Assembly (NCBI GenBank): GCA_963786805.1
Contig: CAWBAK010000005.1
Coordinates: forward strand, 310,001-374,000
Direction of reading: 5' to 3'
DNA length: 64,000 nucleotides
From: CALGFI01 sp963786805
GTDB lineage: Bacteria; Actinomycetota; UBA4738; HRBIN12
In this document: positions 1-8,803 of the stretch, in pieces
Numbering within the stretch: the stretch's first letter is position 1
Layout of the letters: every line of letters begins with the position of its first letter
Program-made: the position numbers and the translations under genes
The notes under the pieces: generated by a model
Database searches by the model: none
What the model saw: the letters and a program-made list of their open reading frames with translations, nothing else
Told to the model about the DNA's origin: nothing

Positions 1-53
1 CGTGGCGTGCAACCCGTGAACTTGGTGGCTTGATGCGCGGTGAATCCTTCCAT
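1..53 (-). CDS. MerR-like HTH regulator, 5' fragment
   Basis: Only the first 17 codons are in the window; the gene runs off the left edge. The visible N-terminus (MEGFTAHQATKFTGCTP) resembles the start of a MerR-type winged helix, where a 'Tgvtp' turn precedes the DNA-recognition residues. A ribosome binding site (GGAGGG) lies 11 bases upstream of the ATG. It follows the DUF3040 gene in the same direction after a 221-base gap in which I see nothing else. The family call is inferred from a very short stretch and is tentative. Confidence 0.5.
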   Translation of the reverse strand, partial: MEGFTAHQATKFTGCTP

Positions 54-274
54 CAGAACGTGCACCCTCCGAGACTGACCCGTCACTCCACGACCAACAC
101 GCGGCCCGCCAGCGTCGCCGAGGGAGAAGGCCCGACGTGCGGTTGACGGTCACGCCCCTGGGGAAGGTGAAGCATGTTGTACTGCGTCGGCCTCGCTCCA
201 TGCAAGCGCACAGCGAGAAGCCCTGAAACTTTTCATGTCGAATATCGTTCGGCGCGCGCGGATCGATGCGGCGC

Positions 275-661
275 TCAGGATCCGGGAGCTCGCGGCGGCG
301 ACTGCGGCCGGTCGCGGAATCGCTCCGCGAGACGGGCCAACAGACCTGCGAGCGAGAAACGGCCGGACTGCTGCTGGATCGCGCGCACCTGGTCGCGGCC
401 GAGCTGTTTGAGGTACCGGTAGACGAGGAGCGACGAAGCGAGCATCACGCCGAACCCGACCACCGCCACCGGCAGCGATGCCCAGAACGACATCAGCATC
501 ACGAAACCGACGAGGAACCCCAGGAGCGACCAGCGGATCCGCCGCGCGAGGTGCGTGTACAGCGACGTGCGGCTGACCTGCTCGGCCAGCCTCGGGTCCT
601 CCTCGGCGAGACGCTGCTCGATCTCCTCGAGGATCCGCTGTTCGTCCGGCGACAGTGGCAT
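275..661 (-). CDS. DUF3040 small membrane protein
   Basis: A 128-residue protein that begins with the DUF3040 hallmark (MPLSPDEQRILEEIEQRL), followed by two hydrophobic segments around residues 46-82 and a basic C-terminal tail. DUF3040 proteins are small membrane proteins of unknown function known almost only from actinobacteria, often located near dinB. Here the ATG overlaps the dinB stop codon (TGATG), so the two genes are translationally coupled. A stress role can only be inferred from that linkage. Confidence 0.85.
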   Translation of the reverse strand: MPLSPDEQRILEEIEQRLAEEDPRLAEQVSRTSLYTHLARRIRWSLLGFLVGFVMLMSFWASLPVAVVGFGVMLASSLLVYRYLKQLGRDQVRAIQQQSGRFSLAGLLARLAERFRDRPQSPPRAPGS

Positions 662-1956
662 CAGGTCCGTGTCCCTTTGCGTCCTCGGCCGGCTCGGCCG
701 GCGTCCGTGGGGTTGATTATAGGAACGACCTCGCCATCGGGAAGGGACGGGTCAAGAGGCGGGCCAAGGGACGGGCGAAGGGACGGGAGGGACCGGCGAT
801 CTCGACGGTCGAGCAACGCCGCCGGCACCGCGCTCCCCAGGCCGAACCGCTTGTCGATCCGGTCCACGGCACGCTCGACGTCCCCCCAGCGCTCACCCCG
901 GAGCAGCGCGAGCTGCTCTTCGCCCGCAGGAACCAGCCCCGTCGCCGCGACGCCGAGCAGCCTCACGCGACGCCGGGCGCCGGGGAGGGCACGGAAAAGC
1001 TCGGCCGCGACGTGATAGATGTCCGCGGCCACGTCCGTCGCCGGCTCCGTGGTTCGAGACCGGGTGAGCGTGGTGAAGTTCGCGAGCCGCACCTTCAACG
1101 TCACGGTCCGAGCGCGATAGCCGTCCTCGCGGAGCCGGGCCCCGACCCGTTGGGAGAGCGCGAGGATCTCGTGGAGCAGGTCCTGCGCGTCGTCCAGATC
1201 GCGGTCGAACGTCTCCTCGTGGCTCACCGACTTCGGCGACTCGTAGGGAACGACCGCCCGAACGTCGCCGCCCCGCGCGAGTTCCTGCAGGTCTTTCGCG
1301 TGCTGGTCGCCGAGGAGCCGGCCGAGGACGACGTGCGGCAGCCGGCCGAGGTCGCCGACGGTCTTCACCCCCAATCGTGAGAGCACGTCCATCGTCTTCT
1401 CGCCGACCCCCCAGAGCGCGCGAGCCGGCAGGGGCTCGAGGAAGGCCGGGACCGCATCGTCGGCGACCGCGACCAGGCCGTCGGGTTTCGCGTGCTCGGA
1501 AGCGAGCTTCGCGATCAGTTTGTTCGGTCCGACGCCCACGGAGCAGGTGATGCCGAGGTCATCTCGCACGTCGGCGCGAACCCGCTCGCCGATCGTGACC
1601 GGGTCGCCGAACAGCAGGATCGCCCCGGACACGTCCAGGAACGCCTCGTCGAGCGCGATCGGCTCCACGAGCGGGGTGACGGCGAGCAAGATCTCGCGGA
1701 ACCGGTTGGAGTGGGTTCGGTATGCATCGAAGTCCGGTGCGACGAAGACCGCGTCCGGACACAGGCGCCGGGCCCGGACCGCAGGCATCGCGCTCCGGAT
1801 CCCGAACGCACGCGCCTCGTACGAGGCCGACATCACGACGCCGCGCGCCCCCGCGCCGCCGACGACGACGGGCTTGCCGGCCAGGCTCGGATCCTTGCGG
1901 ACCTCGACCGATGCGTAGAACGCGTCGAGGTCGACGTGAAGGATGGGCTCGGTCAC
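661..1956 (-). CDS. dinB: DNA polymerase IV (Y-family translesion polymerase)
   Basis: A 431-residue Y-family polymerase for error-prone bypass of DNA lesions. The catalytic acidic residues are visible in HVDLDAF (Asp9) and ALDEAFLD (Asp103, Glu104); thumb/HhH and little-finger regions follow. I place the start at GTG 1956 because homology begins immediately (VTEPILHVDLDAF); an upstream ATG at 2109 would add an unrelated extension running through a hairpin element. The last ~45 residues are low complexity (repeated SLP/PSL), encoded by repeats of a GGGACGGG-like unit. It lies downstream of dnaE2 in the same direction and upstream of DUF3040, as in actinobacterial SOS mutagenesis loci. It is not ImuB: the catalytic residues are intact. 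Confidence 0.92.
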   Translation of the reverse strand: MTEPILHVDLDAFYASVEVRKDPSLAGKPVVVGGAGARGVVMSASYEARAFGIRSAMPAVRARRLCPDAVFVAPDFDAYRTHSNRFREILLAVTPLVEPIALDEAFLDVSGAILLFGDPVTIGERVRADVRDDLGITCSVGVGPNKLIAKLASEHAKPDGLVAVADDAVPAFLEPLPARALWGVGEKTMDVLSRLGVKTVGDLGRLPHVVLGRLLGDQHAKDLQELARGGDVRAVVPYESPKSVSHEETFDRDLDDAQDLLHEILALSQRVGARLREDGYRARTVTLKVRLANFTTLTRSRTTEPATDVAADIYHVAAELFRALPGARRRVRLLGVAATGLVPAGEEQLALLRGERWGDVERAVDRIDKRFGLGSAVPAALLDRRDRRSLPSLRPSLGPPLDPSLPDGEVVPIINPTDAGRAGRGRKGTRT

Positions 1957-1999
1957 TCGGTCTCTCGGCACGTTCTCGGAGGGTACTCCTGGCGTGGGT

Positions 2000-2062
2000 G
2001 GCGGCCGGTGCCTCGCGCGGCTTGCATCAGAGATGACGGCGCTTCGCGACGCACCGGCCGCC
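2000..2062 (+). repeat. Hairpin element A, copy 1 (upstream of dinB)
   Basis: A perfect 12-bp outer stem (GGCGGCCGGTGC with GCACCGGCCGCC) encloses a mismatch, an inner TCGCG/CGCGA helix and a loop containing TTGCATCAGAGATGACGGC. A second copy sits about 1.1 kb away inside dnaE2 with a 38-base core differing at one position but with different, again self-complementary, outer arms. That is what a structured RNA or REP-like palindrome would look like. This copy lies in the 242-base gap between dnaE2 and dinB and is oriented opposite to both genes. Confidence 0.7.
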
Positions 2063-2198
2063 AAGTTCATCAGTGACACCGTCCGAGAGCAGGCCGGGCG
2101 ACGGGTCACGTCTTCACCGCGGCCATCTGTGACGCGGTCCGCGAGCCGCGTCCTTCGGGACGTGCTCCGCGAACCACTTCAGGCGCCCAGCTGCGTGG

Positions 2199-5100
2199 TC
2201 ACCGGCCGGCGGAGCCGCCGCTGGAATGCCAGAGCTTTCGGGGAACCGCCGCGGGGATGGTGGGGCCTTGGTGGGCGAGGGCTTCGGGGAGGCGGTGAGC
2301 GAGACGGGCACGGTGGAGTGCGACGAGGTCCCACACGTCCTCGGCGACGACGCTCACGCCCTTCTTGCCCGTTCGCCGGACGGTGCCGACGACGGCAAGC
2401 ACGAACGAGTGGAACACCGTTTTGGCGACCTTCGGCTGGACGCTCTCGAACACCGTTACGTCCACAGGGCCCGTCGCGTCGTCCAGGGTCAGGAAGATGA
2501 TCCGCTGTCCGCTGCGGATCGCGGGGGTCTGCGAGGCGACCTTGACGCCGACGACCATCACGCGCTCGTCCGAACGGCAGCGATGGAGATCCCTCGCGCG
2601 CGTGACGCCGAGATCGGCGATCAACGGCTCGAAGAAACTCACGAGATGGCGGCTGGCGTCCAGGCCGAGGACCTCGAGCTCCGCCCGTACGCGTTCGGCA
2701 TCCGTGTACTCGGGGAGGGAGAAAGGCCCCGGTGGGCTCCGGTCGGCGATCGGCTGCGCAGTGGGCGCTTCGCTCTCCCGGCCAGCGTTCGCGAGCGACG
2801 GGCGCAGCGGCAGAAGGTCGAACGCGAGCTGGTCGCCTTCGCGTTGGGGGGTGGTCGTCATCGCCGCGTACAGACGGTCCCGCCGCGTACCCCGATCGAT
2901 CCCGTCGAACCCCCCCGCATGCGCCAGCGCCTCCACCACCGGCTTCGAAACAACCGTCCGCCTCAAGAAGTCCCCGATATCGCGAAAGAACCGCTCCGCG
3001 CGAGCCTCCAGGATCGACCGCACCTCCGCATCCGTGATCCCATGCACATCGTTCAATGCGAGCCGTATCCCATAGCGAGGAGCGAGCCCGAGATCGGCTC
3101 CGAGCCCCTCGTCGCCGGAGCCACCGACGTGCCCGGGCACCACGGACGGTCGGCCGGCGGGGCTCTCGCGAAGCGCCGTCATCTCTGATGCAAGCGGCGC
3201 GAGGGCCCCGCCGGCCCCCACCGCGACTCCCCGGCCTCGACCCGCTCAACGACGTACTCCGGCTCGGAGGCGTTCACGTCGAGCGGCAGGATCGGGATCC
3301 CGTGCCCGCGAGCGTCCTCGAGGAGCAGGCGCCGCGGATACATCCCCGGGTCGTGGGTGAGGATCCCGGCGAGGAAGTGCGCCGGGTAGTGCGTCTTCAG
3401 CCACGCCGACTGATAGGTCGGGACCGCGAAGGCCGCCGCGTGTGCCTTGCAGAAGCCGAAGCTCGCGAACTCGGCGACGGCGGCCCAGGTTCGCTCGGCG
3501 ACCTCGCCGGAGAAGCCTCGAGCGCTCGAGCGGCGCAGGAAGTCCTCGCGCAGCGCGGGCACCAGGTCGTCCCGGTCGAGGTGGCGGCGGATGAAGTCGG
3601 CCTCGGTCAGGCTGTAGCCGGCGAACGCGGCGAGCGTCCGCATCACCTGTTCGTGGAAGACGATCACGCCGAACGTCTCGCGCAGCGCCGGCCGCAGCGC
3701 GGGGCTCGCGTAGGTGGGCCGCTCCATCCCGTGGCGGCGGCGCAGATACGGGTTGATCATGTCGGACTTCACCGGCCCCGGCCGGAACAGCGAGATGTCG
3801 ACGATCAGGTCCTCCCAATGGGTGGGTTGGAGCTTCTGCAGGAGCTCGCGCTGCCCGGGGCTCTCGATCTGGAAGCACCCGAGCGTGTCCGAGGCCCGGA
3901 TCAGCTCGAACGTCGGCTCGTCGTCCGTCGCGATCGCGTCGAGGTCGACCTTCACGTGCTCGGTTCGGGCGATCTCGTCCAGGGCGTGTCGCATCGAGGA
4001 GAGCATCCGCACGCCGAGGACGTCGAGCTTCAGGTAGCCGAGCAGCTCGACGTCGTCCTTGTCCGCCTGGATCACCCGGTAGCCCTGGAACGAGCGCTCG
4101 AGGGGAACCCGGGTCACGAGGTCGTCGTTCGAGAGCACGATGCCCGAGGGGTGGAGCGCGATATGGCGAGGGAAGCCGTCGAGACGTTCGGCCACGCGGA
4201 ACAGGTGCTCGAGCTGGCCGGCGTTCAGGTTCGAGCCGGCGAGCTCGGGCAGGCGCTCGATCGCCACGCGGAGGTCCTTCGCGCCGATGTGCGGGAACGC
4301 CTTCGCGACCGTGTCGACCTCGGGCTCGGGCAGACCGAGGGCCTTGCCGACCTCGCGGACCGCGGCACGGGCGCGATAGGTGTCGACCATCGCGACACAC
4401 GCGCACCGGTCGTCGCCGTAGCGCGACAGGACCATGTCGTAGACGTCCTCGCGCCGGGCGGATTCGACGTCGACGTCGATGTCGGGGAGCTCGTCGCGCA
4501 TCGGGTTCAGGAAGCGCTCGAACGCGAGGTCGTGCCGGATCGCGTCGACGTCGGAGATGCCGGTCAGGTAGCAGACGAGCGAGCCGGCGGCGCTCCCCCG
4601 GCATGCGCAGCGGATCCCCATCGCCCGCACGTCGGCGACGATGTCGGCGACGGTGAGGAAGTACGCGGAGTACCCCATCCGGTGGATCATCGCGAGCTCG
4701 TGGTTCAAACGGTCGCGGACCTTCGCCGTGGGTCGCATCCCCCGGTGATCGAGCCCGCGCCAGCACCGCTCGGCCAGGACCGAGGAAGCCGATCGCCCAC
4801 GCTGCGTCGGGAAGTCGGGGAAGTTCACGCGCCGAAGGTCGAGGTCGAACGTGCAGGACTCGGCGATCTGCAGCGTCGCGGTGAGCAGGTCCGGGCGCTC
4901 GGCGAAGAGCGCGCGCATCTCGCGAGCCGGCTTGAGCCATCCCTCGGCGTTGCGGCGGCTGACGTTCGTCCGGTTGATCGGGACGAGCTCGCGCATGCAC
5001 TCGAGCGCGTCGGCGAGGAACGCGTCCGAGGCAACCAGATACCGGACCGGGTTCGTCGCGACGGCTCGCACCTCCGCGCGTTCGGCCAGGCGAAGGAGCG

Positions 5101-5725
5101 CGCGGACCTCTCTCGTCGAGCCTTCCTCCAGCCGGTGCTGGACGGCGACGAACAGGCGCTCGCCGAACGCGTCGCGGTACGGACCGAGCGCCACGCGTCC
5201 CGCGTCGATGCGACCGGCGAGCGCGAGCGCGCCCGGAGGCGAGGCCGGTCCGAGGAGCGCGACGAGCCCTCCGGCGTGCGCGCAGACCTGCTCGGGGGTG
5301 AGCGAGGGGTCGCCGCGCTCGCCGATCATGTGCGCGTCGGTGATCAGGCGGCACAGGTTCGCGTAGCCGGCCGCGTTCCGCGCGAGCAGGATCACGCTCG
5401 CATCCACCGGCTTGCGCCCGGTCCCCGCTCGGGGGGCTATCGCTCGCCCGGAAGGGCTCGCTCCTTGAGCCCCCCGCACCCCCCGCGGGAGCGGGAGGGT
5501 CCCGGCATCGCGGACCGTGACCGATGCCCCGAGGATCGGATGAACGCCCTCGCGCTCGCACGCTTCGACGAACCGCGCGACGCCGTAGAGCCCGTCGCGG
5601 TCGGCGATCGCGACCGCCGGCATCTGCAGCTCGGCCGCCCGGCGCGCGAGCGCCTCGGGCGAGAGCGCGCCCTCTTTCAGGGAGAAGTACGAACGGACGT
5701 CGAGATGCACGAAGCCGCCGGGCAT
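2199..5725 (-). CDS. dnaE2: Error-prone DNA polymerase DnaE2, frame-disrupted
   Basis: SOS-inducible C-family polymerase (ImuC). Order: N-terminal PHP domain (from FVHLDVRSYFSLKEG), palm with catalytic acids in PDIDVDVES (about residues 412-420), then HhH (GIRLALNDVHGI) and an OB-fold region near the C-terminus. The N-terminal frame stops at 3179 with a TGA inside hairpin element A copy 2; the C-terminal part continues in another frame that is open from before 3221 to 2199. The gene therefore carries an insertion plus a frame change at the palm/HhH junction. A second palindrome (5431-5475) adds an in-frame linker after the PHP start. The whole length (~1,100 residues) fits DnaE2. A real null allele, a decoding frameshift or an assembly indel cannot be separated here. 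Confidence 0.85.
3152..3216 (-). repeat. Hairpin element A, copy 2 (inside dnaE2)
   Basis: On the minus strand a 12-bp outer stem (GGCCGGCGGGGC with GCCCCGCCGGCC), one mismatch, and a CTCGCG/CGCGAG inner helix enclose the same TTGCATCAGAGATGACGGC loop as copy 1. It sits within dnaE2, where the loop's TGA ends the N-terminal reading frame. Its strand is that of dnaE2, opposite to copy 1, so orientation relative to genes is not conserved, which favours a mobile palindrome over a fixed leader. Confidence 0.72.
5431..5475. repeat. Palindromic element B, copy 1 (inside dnaE2)
   Basis: GGGGGGCT (5431-5438) pairs with AGCCCCCC (5468-5475); inside is a second small hairpin, GCCC-GGAA-GGGC. Read on the minus strand it contains GGGCTCAAGGAGCGA and AGCGATAGCCC, nearly identical to the two halves of the shorter element at 23240-23265. 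It encodes an extra in-frame stretch in the N-terminal domain of DnaE2 (GAQGASPSGRAIAP), where the family normally has a short loop. Confidence 0.6.
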
Positions 5726-5755
5726 CTCACCGCACCGACCGGACGCGCGGATCCG

Positions 5756-6451
5756 CTAGCCGCGCTCCCAGATCCGGGGGTCGTGGGCGAAGTGCACGCG
5801 CACCGGCGCGAGCGCGCGTAGGTGGAGCACCGAGCGGGCGTAGGCGTCGCGGTCCGGCGCGTCCGGCTCGCCCGAAGACGCCTCGTCGGTCGCGCCCTCC
5901 CACTCCGCGAGCGACTGCACCGCCTGTCCGGCGAGGACGACGGTTCCGTTCGGCGTCTCGATGGCGAGCGACTGGTGCCCCGGCGCGTGACCCGGCGTCG
6001 GGATCAACGTGAGACCCGGTGCGACCTCGGTTCGGCCATCCAGGAGCTCGTACGAAAGACCGGGCGCGTCGACCCACTCGGGGACCGTGTAGTCGGGCAC
6101 GTTCACCATCCGCCATTCGTCTCGCTGCGCGAAGATCGGCACGCCGGGCGGGAGGCGAACGTTCTGCCCGCTGTGGTCGAAGTGCAGGTGACAGTTGGCG
6201 ACGCCGGTGACGTCGGCGAGCGCGATCCCCTGCGACGCGAGCGCGTCCTCGATCGGCGTGATCCGAGGCGAGTACCGTTCCTGGATCTCTGCGTTGCCGA
6301 ACCCCGCACCCGTATCGAACAGGAACACCCCGTCGCGATGGACGACGGCATGCGCGATCGTCGGCCACCACTCGGTCCCGAGCGCCGCCCGCTCCTCTTC
6401 CGGCAGGTGCAACTCCGAGACGAGGAACGGGACGACGCGAGACTCGGTCAC
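5756..6451 (-). CDS. Metallo-beta-lactamase-fold hydrolase (AHL-lactonase-like)
   Basis: A 231-residue zinc hydrolase of the metallo-beta-lactamase superfamily. The metal-binding motif HLHFDH is at residues 88-93, with DTG near residue 46, a TPGHAPGH histidine motif and a late FAHDP histidine. Overall spacing resembles the N-acyl-homoserine-lactonase (AiiA/AttM) group, but the substrate cannot be read from sequence. It sits 9 bases after the DUF6504 gene and 30 bases before dnaE2 on the same strand, so it probably belongs to the SOS operon, an uncommon companion for these polymerases. Confidence 0.85.
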   Translation of the reverse strand: MTESRVVPFLVSELHLPEEERAALGTEWWPTIAHAVVHRDGVFLFDTGAGFGNAEIQERYSPRITPIEDALASQGIALADVTGVANCHLHFDHSGQNVRLPPGVPIFAQRDEWRMVNVPDYTVPEWVDAPGLSYELLDGRTEVAPGLTLIPTPGHAPGHQSLAIETPNGTVVLAGQAVQSLAEWEGATDEASSGEPDAPDRDAYARSVLHLRALAPVRVHFAHDPRIWERG

Positions 6452-6460
6452 GGCCGCGAT

Positions 6461-6712
6461 TCAATCCCACAGCCGCTCCATGTGCCAGCGGTCGCGCTGG
6501 CGGTCGTGGTACAGATCCCACACCGATCCGCCGCGCGCCTCGATCCGCCAGTACTCGCGGTCGCGGCCGTCGGCCCACCACCGGCCTTCGATCCGCCACC
6601 GGCCGATCACGTCGGCGACCTCGTAGCGTCGCCCCCGCCACACGAACGCCGAGGGCATCCCCGCCTCGCGCTCGACCCGGACCTCGACCTCCTCGTCGTA
6701 GCGCTTCGCCAT
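6461..6712 (-). CDS. DUF6504 family protein (SOS cluster)
   Basis: An 83-residue protein rich in Trp, Arg and Tyr (for example FVWRGRRYEVADVIGRW and WHMERLWD), matching DUF6504 proteins that accompany dnaE2/imuB loci in actinobacteria. It has no membrane segment or signal peptide. It is the first gene behind the LexA box at 6750-6765, 37 bases from its ATG, and is followed closely by the hydrolase and dnaE2. Its biochemical role is unknown to me; a link to translesion synthesis is inferred from its place. Confidence 0.75.
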   Translation of the reverse strand: MAKRYDEEVEVRVEREAGMPSAFVWRGRRYEVADVIGRWRIEGRWWADGRDREYWRIEARGGSVWDLYHDRQRDRWHMERLWD

Positions 6713-6749
6713 GCTTCAGTGCTCCCCGACGACCGGCTCCTCCAGGGAA

Positions 6750-6765
6750 TCGAACGTATGTTCGA
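6750..6765. promoter_or_regulatory. LexA (SOS) operator
   Basis: TCGAACGTATGTTCGA is a perfect 16-base palindrome matching the Gram-positive/actinobacterial LexA consensus (CGAACnnnnGTTCG). It lies just upstream of the DUF6504-hydrolase-dnaE2 operon, the expected place for LexA repression. It is the only such site I found in the window. Confidence 0.88.
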
Positions 6766-6825
6766 GAGGGAACGAGACCGTACACCCGGCCTCGGACGGC
6801 GGTCAACCCCGGAGGTTCGTCCTGG

Positions 6826-7203
6826 TCAGGCGGGGTTCTCGCGCCGTTCGTACCACTCACGGTGCAGGGTGCACCGGCCTCGCTCGTCGAAGTCGAGCAC
6901 CAGGATCCCGTCCAGCTCGATCCTGCCGTCGTCGGATCCGAACGAGACCCGCCAGTTCGCCACCCCGCGCTCCCCGGCGACCGCGAGCGGCTCGACGGAC
7001 CATCCGAAGCCCGGCTGCACGCCCCCATCGACCCATCGCCGGACGATCTCGTCGCGACCGCGCGCCTCATCCCGGAACGGCCCGTACGAGTAGACGGCGT
7101 CCTCGGCGAACAGGGCCGCGACATCGTTCGCGTCGTTCGACTCCCACGCGGCGAAGTAGCGCTCGAGCCATCCGCGGAACGCGTCGAGGTCCATCTCCCG
7201 CAT
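6826..7203 (-). CDS. SnoaL-like / NTF2-fold protein
   Basis: A 125-residue protein of the nuclear-transport-factor-2 fold (SnoaL-like). The N-terminal helix (FRGWLERYFAAWESND) and the DVAALFAEDAVYSYGPF strand-turn are characteristic; the C-terminus has the usual curved-sheet pattern (DGILVLDFDERGRCTLHREWY). Such proteins are isomerases, cyclases or simple ligand binders, and the ligand cannot be deduced. The start is ATG 7203 (a second ATG at 7194 is possible), divergent from ftcD with only 16 bases between them. Confidence 0.8.
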   Translation of the reverse strand: MREMDLDAFRGWLERYFAAWESNDANDVAALFAEDAVYSYGPFRDEARGRDEIVRRWVDGGVQPGFGWSVEPLAVAGERGVANWRVSFGSDDGRIELDGILVLDFDERGRCTLHREWYERRENPA

Positions 7204-7205
7204 CG

Positions 7206-7211
7206 TAGGCT
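7206..7211 (+). promoter_or_regulatory. Putative -10 box, leaderless ftcD transcript
   Basis: TAGGCT lies 8 bases before the ftcD ATG and there is no Shine-Dalgarno, the pattern of leaderless actinobacterial genes (TAnnnT 6-9 bases before the start). Confidence 0.45.
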
Positions 7212-7219
7212 TCTGGCCG

Positions 7220-8134
7220 ATGGATCCGAACGCGCTCGTCGTCTGCGTGCCGAACTTCAGCGAGGGGCGCCGCGCCGGCACGATCGAGGCGATCTGCCAC
7301 GCGCTCGCGAGCGTCCCCGGTGTCCGGCTCGTGTACCGCCAGGCGGATGCCGAGCACAACCGGCTCGACACGACGATCGTCGGTTCCCCGGAGGCCGTGC
7401 GAGCGAGCGCCCTCGCCGGTGCGACGGCGGCGGTCGAGCTGATCGACATGACGACGCACTCCGGCGGTCATCCCCGGATGGGCGCCGCAGACGTCATCCC
7501 GTTCGTGCCCCTTCGCGACGTCTCGATGGAGGAGGTGGTCGAGCTGGCGCGCGGGTTCGCGAAGGAGCTCGCGGACGCGCTCGACCTTCCCGTCTATCTG
7601 TACGACCGCGCGGCGCTCGATCCGGCGCGCGCGAGCCTGGCCGAGGTGCGCCGCGGAGAGTACGAAGGGCTTCGCGAGGCGGTCGAGCGCGGCGAGCGCC
7701 TCCCCGACTTCGGGCCGCACCGCATCGGCAAGGCCGGTGCCACCGCCGTCGGGGCCCGCAAGCCGCTGATCGCGTTCAACGTCTACCTGAGCGGTTCGGC
7801 CGAACACGCCAAGGAGATCGCCAAGGCCGTGCGAGAGTCGAGCGGCGGGCTCCCGGCCGTACGCGCGATCGGGTTCGAGGTGCCCGAGCGTGGCGGGGTG
7901 ACCGTTTCGATGAACCTCGTCGACGTCGAGGTCACGGGCCTCCGACGGGCGTTCGACGAGGTGGCCGAGCTCGCGGCCGAGCGGACCATGGAGGTGCGCT
8001 CGTCCGAGATCGTCGGCCTGGTGCCACAGGAAGCGCTCGGCGACGGGGACGAGGAGCACGTGCGACTGGAGGGATTCGATGCGGACACGCAGATCCTGGA
8101 GCGGCTCGTGAACGACGGCGAGGGCGACTCGTGA
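7220..8134 (+). CDS. ftcD: Glutamate formimidoyltransferase
   Basis: A 304-residue enzyme that transfers a formimino group between formiminoglutamate and tetrahydrofolate. The N-terminal signature (CVPNFSEGRR), the DTTIVGSPEAV segment, the THSGGHPRMGAADVIPF motif and the RRGEYEGL / DFGPHRIGKAGATAVGARK stretch match the FTCD transferase domain. The cyclodeaminase partner is a separate gene that overlaps its stop codon (GTGA). No other histidine-degradation genes are visible, so it may serve the C1 pool in general. Confidence 0.93.
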   Translation: MDPNALVVCVPNFSEGRRAGTIEAICHALASVPGVRLVYRQADAEHNRLDTTIVGSPEAVRASALAGATAAVELIDMTTHSGGHPRMGAADVIPFVPLRDVSMEEVVELARGFAKELADALDLPVYLYDRAALDPARASLAEVRRGEYEGLREAVERGERLPDFGPHRIGKAGATAVGARKPLIAFNVYLSGSAEHAKEIAKAVRESSGGLPAVRAIGFEVPERGGVTVSMNLVDVEVTGLRRAFDEVAELAAERTMEVRSSEIVGLVPQEALGDGDEEHVRLEGFDADTQILERLVNDGEGDS

Positions 8135-8799
8135 ACGGCGGCGGGCATGACGACGGCGGGAACACCGGCGGTGGATTCGGCTCGAACACGATCGATGGGT
8201 TCCTCGAGGCGCTGGCGTCTGACGCCGCGACCCCCGGCGGCGGCGCGGTGGCGGGTCTTTGCGGCGCGGCCGGCGCCGCGCTGATCTCGATGGTCGGTCG
8301 CCTCACCGTGGGACGCGAGGGCTACGAGGACGCGGAGGAGGAGATGCGCCGGTACCTCGAGGAAGCCGACGCGGCGCGCGCCGTGTTCCTCGAGCTCGCG
8401 GATCGAGACGCGCAGGCGTTCGATGCCGTGATGTCCGCGTTCAAGATGCCCAAGGAGGACGATCGCCAGAAGGCCGAACGCAGCGCGGCGATCCAGCGCG
8501 CCTACGAGGGCGCGGCGCGGGTTCCGCTCGAGATCGCGCAACGCGCGGTGGATCTCATGGACTCCGCGAAGGCCACCACGGAGCTCGGCAACGTGAACGC
8601 GGCGTCCGACGGTCTCGTCGCGGCGTTCGCCCTGCATGCCGCGACGTACAGCGCGCTCGCGAACGTGGAGATCAACGTCGCCGCCTTGAAGGACGAGACG
8701 GTCGCCCGGGAGCTCCGCGGCGAGACCGAGGCGCTCAAGACCCGCGCCGAGGCCCTCCTGTCGGAGACCAAGGCGGCGTTCTCTGCGCGTCTCGCCTGA
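8131..8799 (+). CDS. fchA: Formimidoyl-THF cyclodeaminase / methenyl-THF cyclohydrolase
   Basis: A 222-residue all-helical protein of the FTCD_C/FchA family. It converts 5-formimino-THF to 5,10-methenyl-THF with release of ammonia, or acts as a cyclohydrolase. The signature ATPGGGAVAGLCGAAGAAL lies near residue 35, and VNAASDGLVAAFALHAA is the conserved C-terminal helix. The start GTG overlaps the ftcD stop, so the pair is translationally coupled. The first ~25 residues are Gly/Asn-rich and probably disordered; a later start would remove them. With the formate-THF ligase at 43.8 kb it could complete formate-to-methenyl-THF conversion. Confidence 0.9.
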   Translation: MNGGGHDDGGNTGGGFGSNTIDGFLEALASDAATPGGGAVAGLCGAAGAALISMVGRLTVGREGYEDAEEEMRRYLEEADAARAVFLELADRDAQAFDAVMSAFKMPKEDDRQKAERSAAIQRAYEGAARVPLEIAQRAVDLMDSAKATTELGNVNAASDGLVAAFALHAATYSALANVEINVAALKDETVARELRGETEALKTRAEALLSETKAAFSARLA

Positions 8800-8803
8800 C
8801 CCG

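Noticed and set aside
1957..2109. N-terminal extension of dinB starting at ATG 2109
   Set aside because: The extra 51 residues have no family match and run through hairpin element A; homology starts at GTG 1956.
3056..5821. 921-codon open frame on the plus strand opposite dnaE2
   Set aside because: It is the antisense shadow of a high-GC gene: Arg/Glu/Val/His-rich with no recognisable motif, while the minus strand holds the polymerase.
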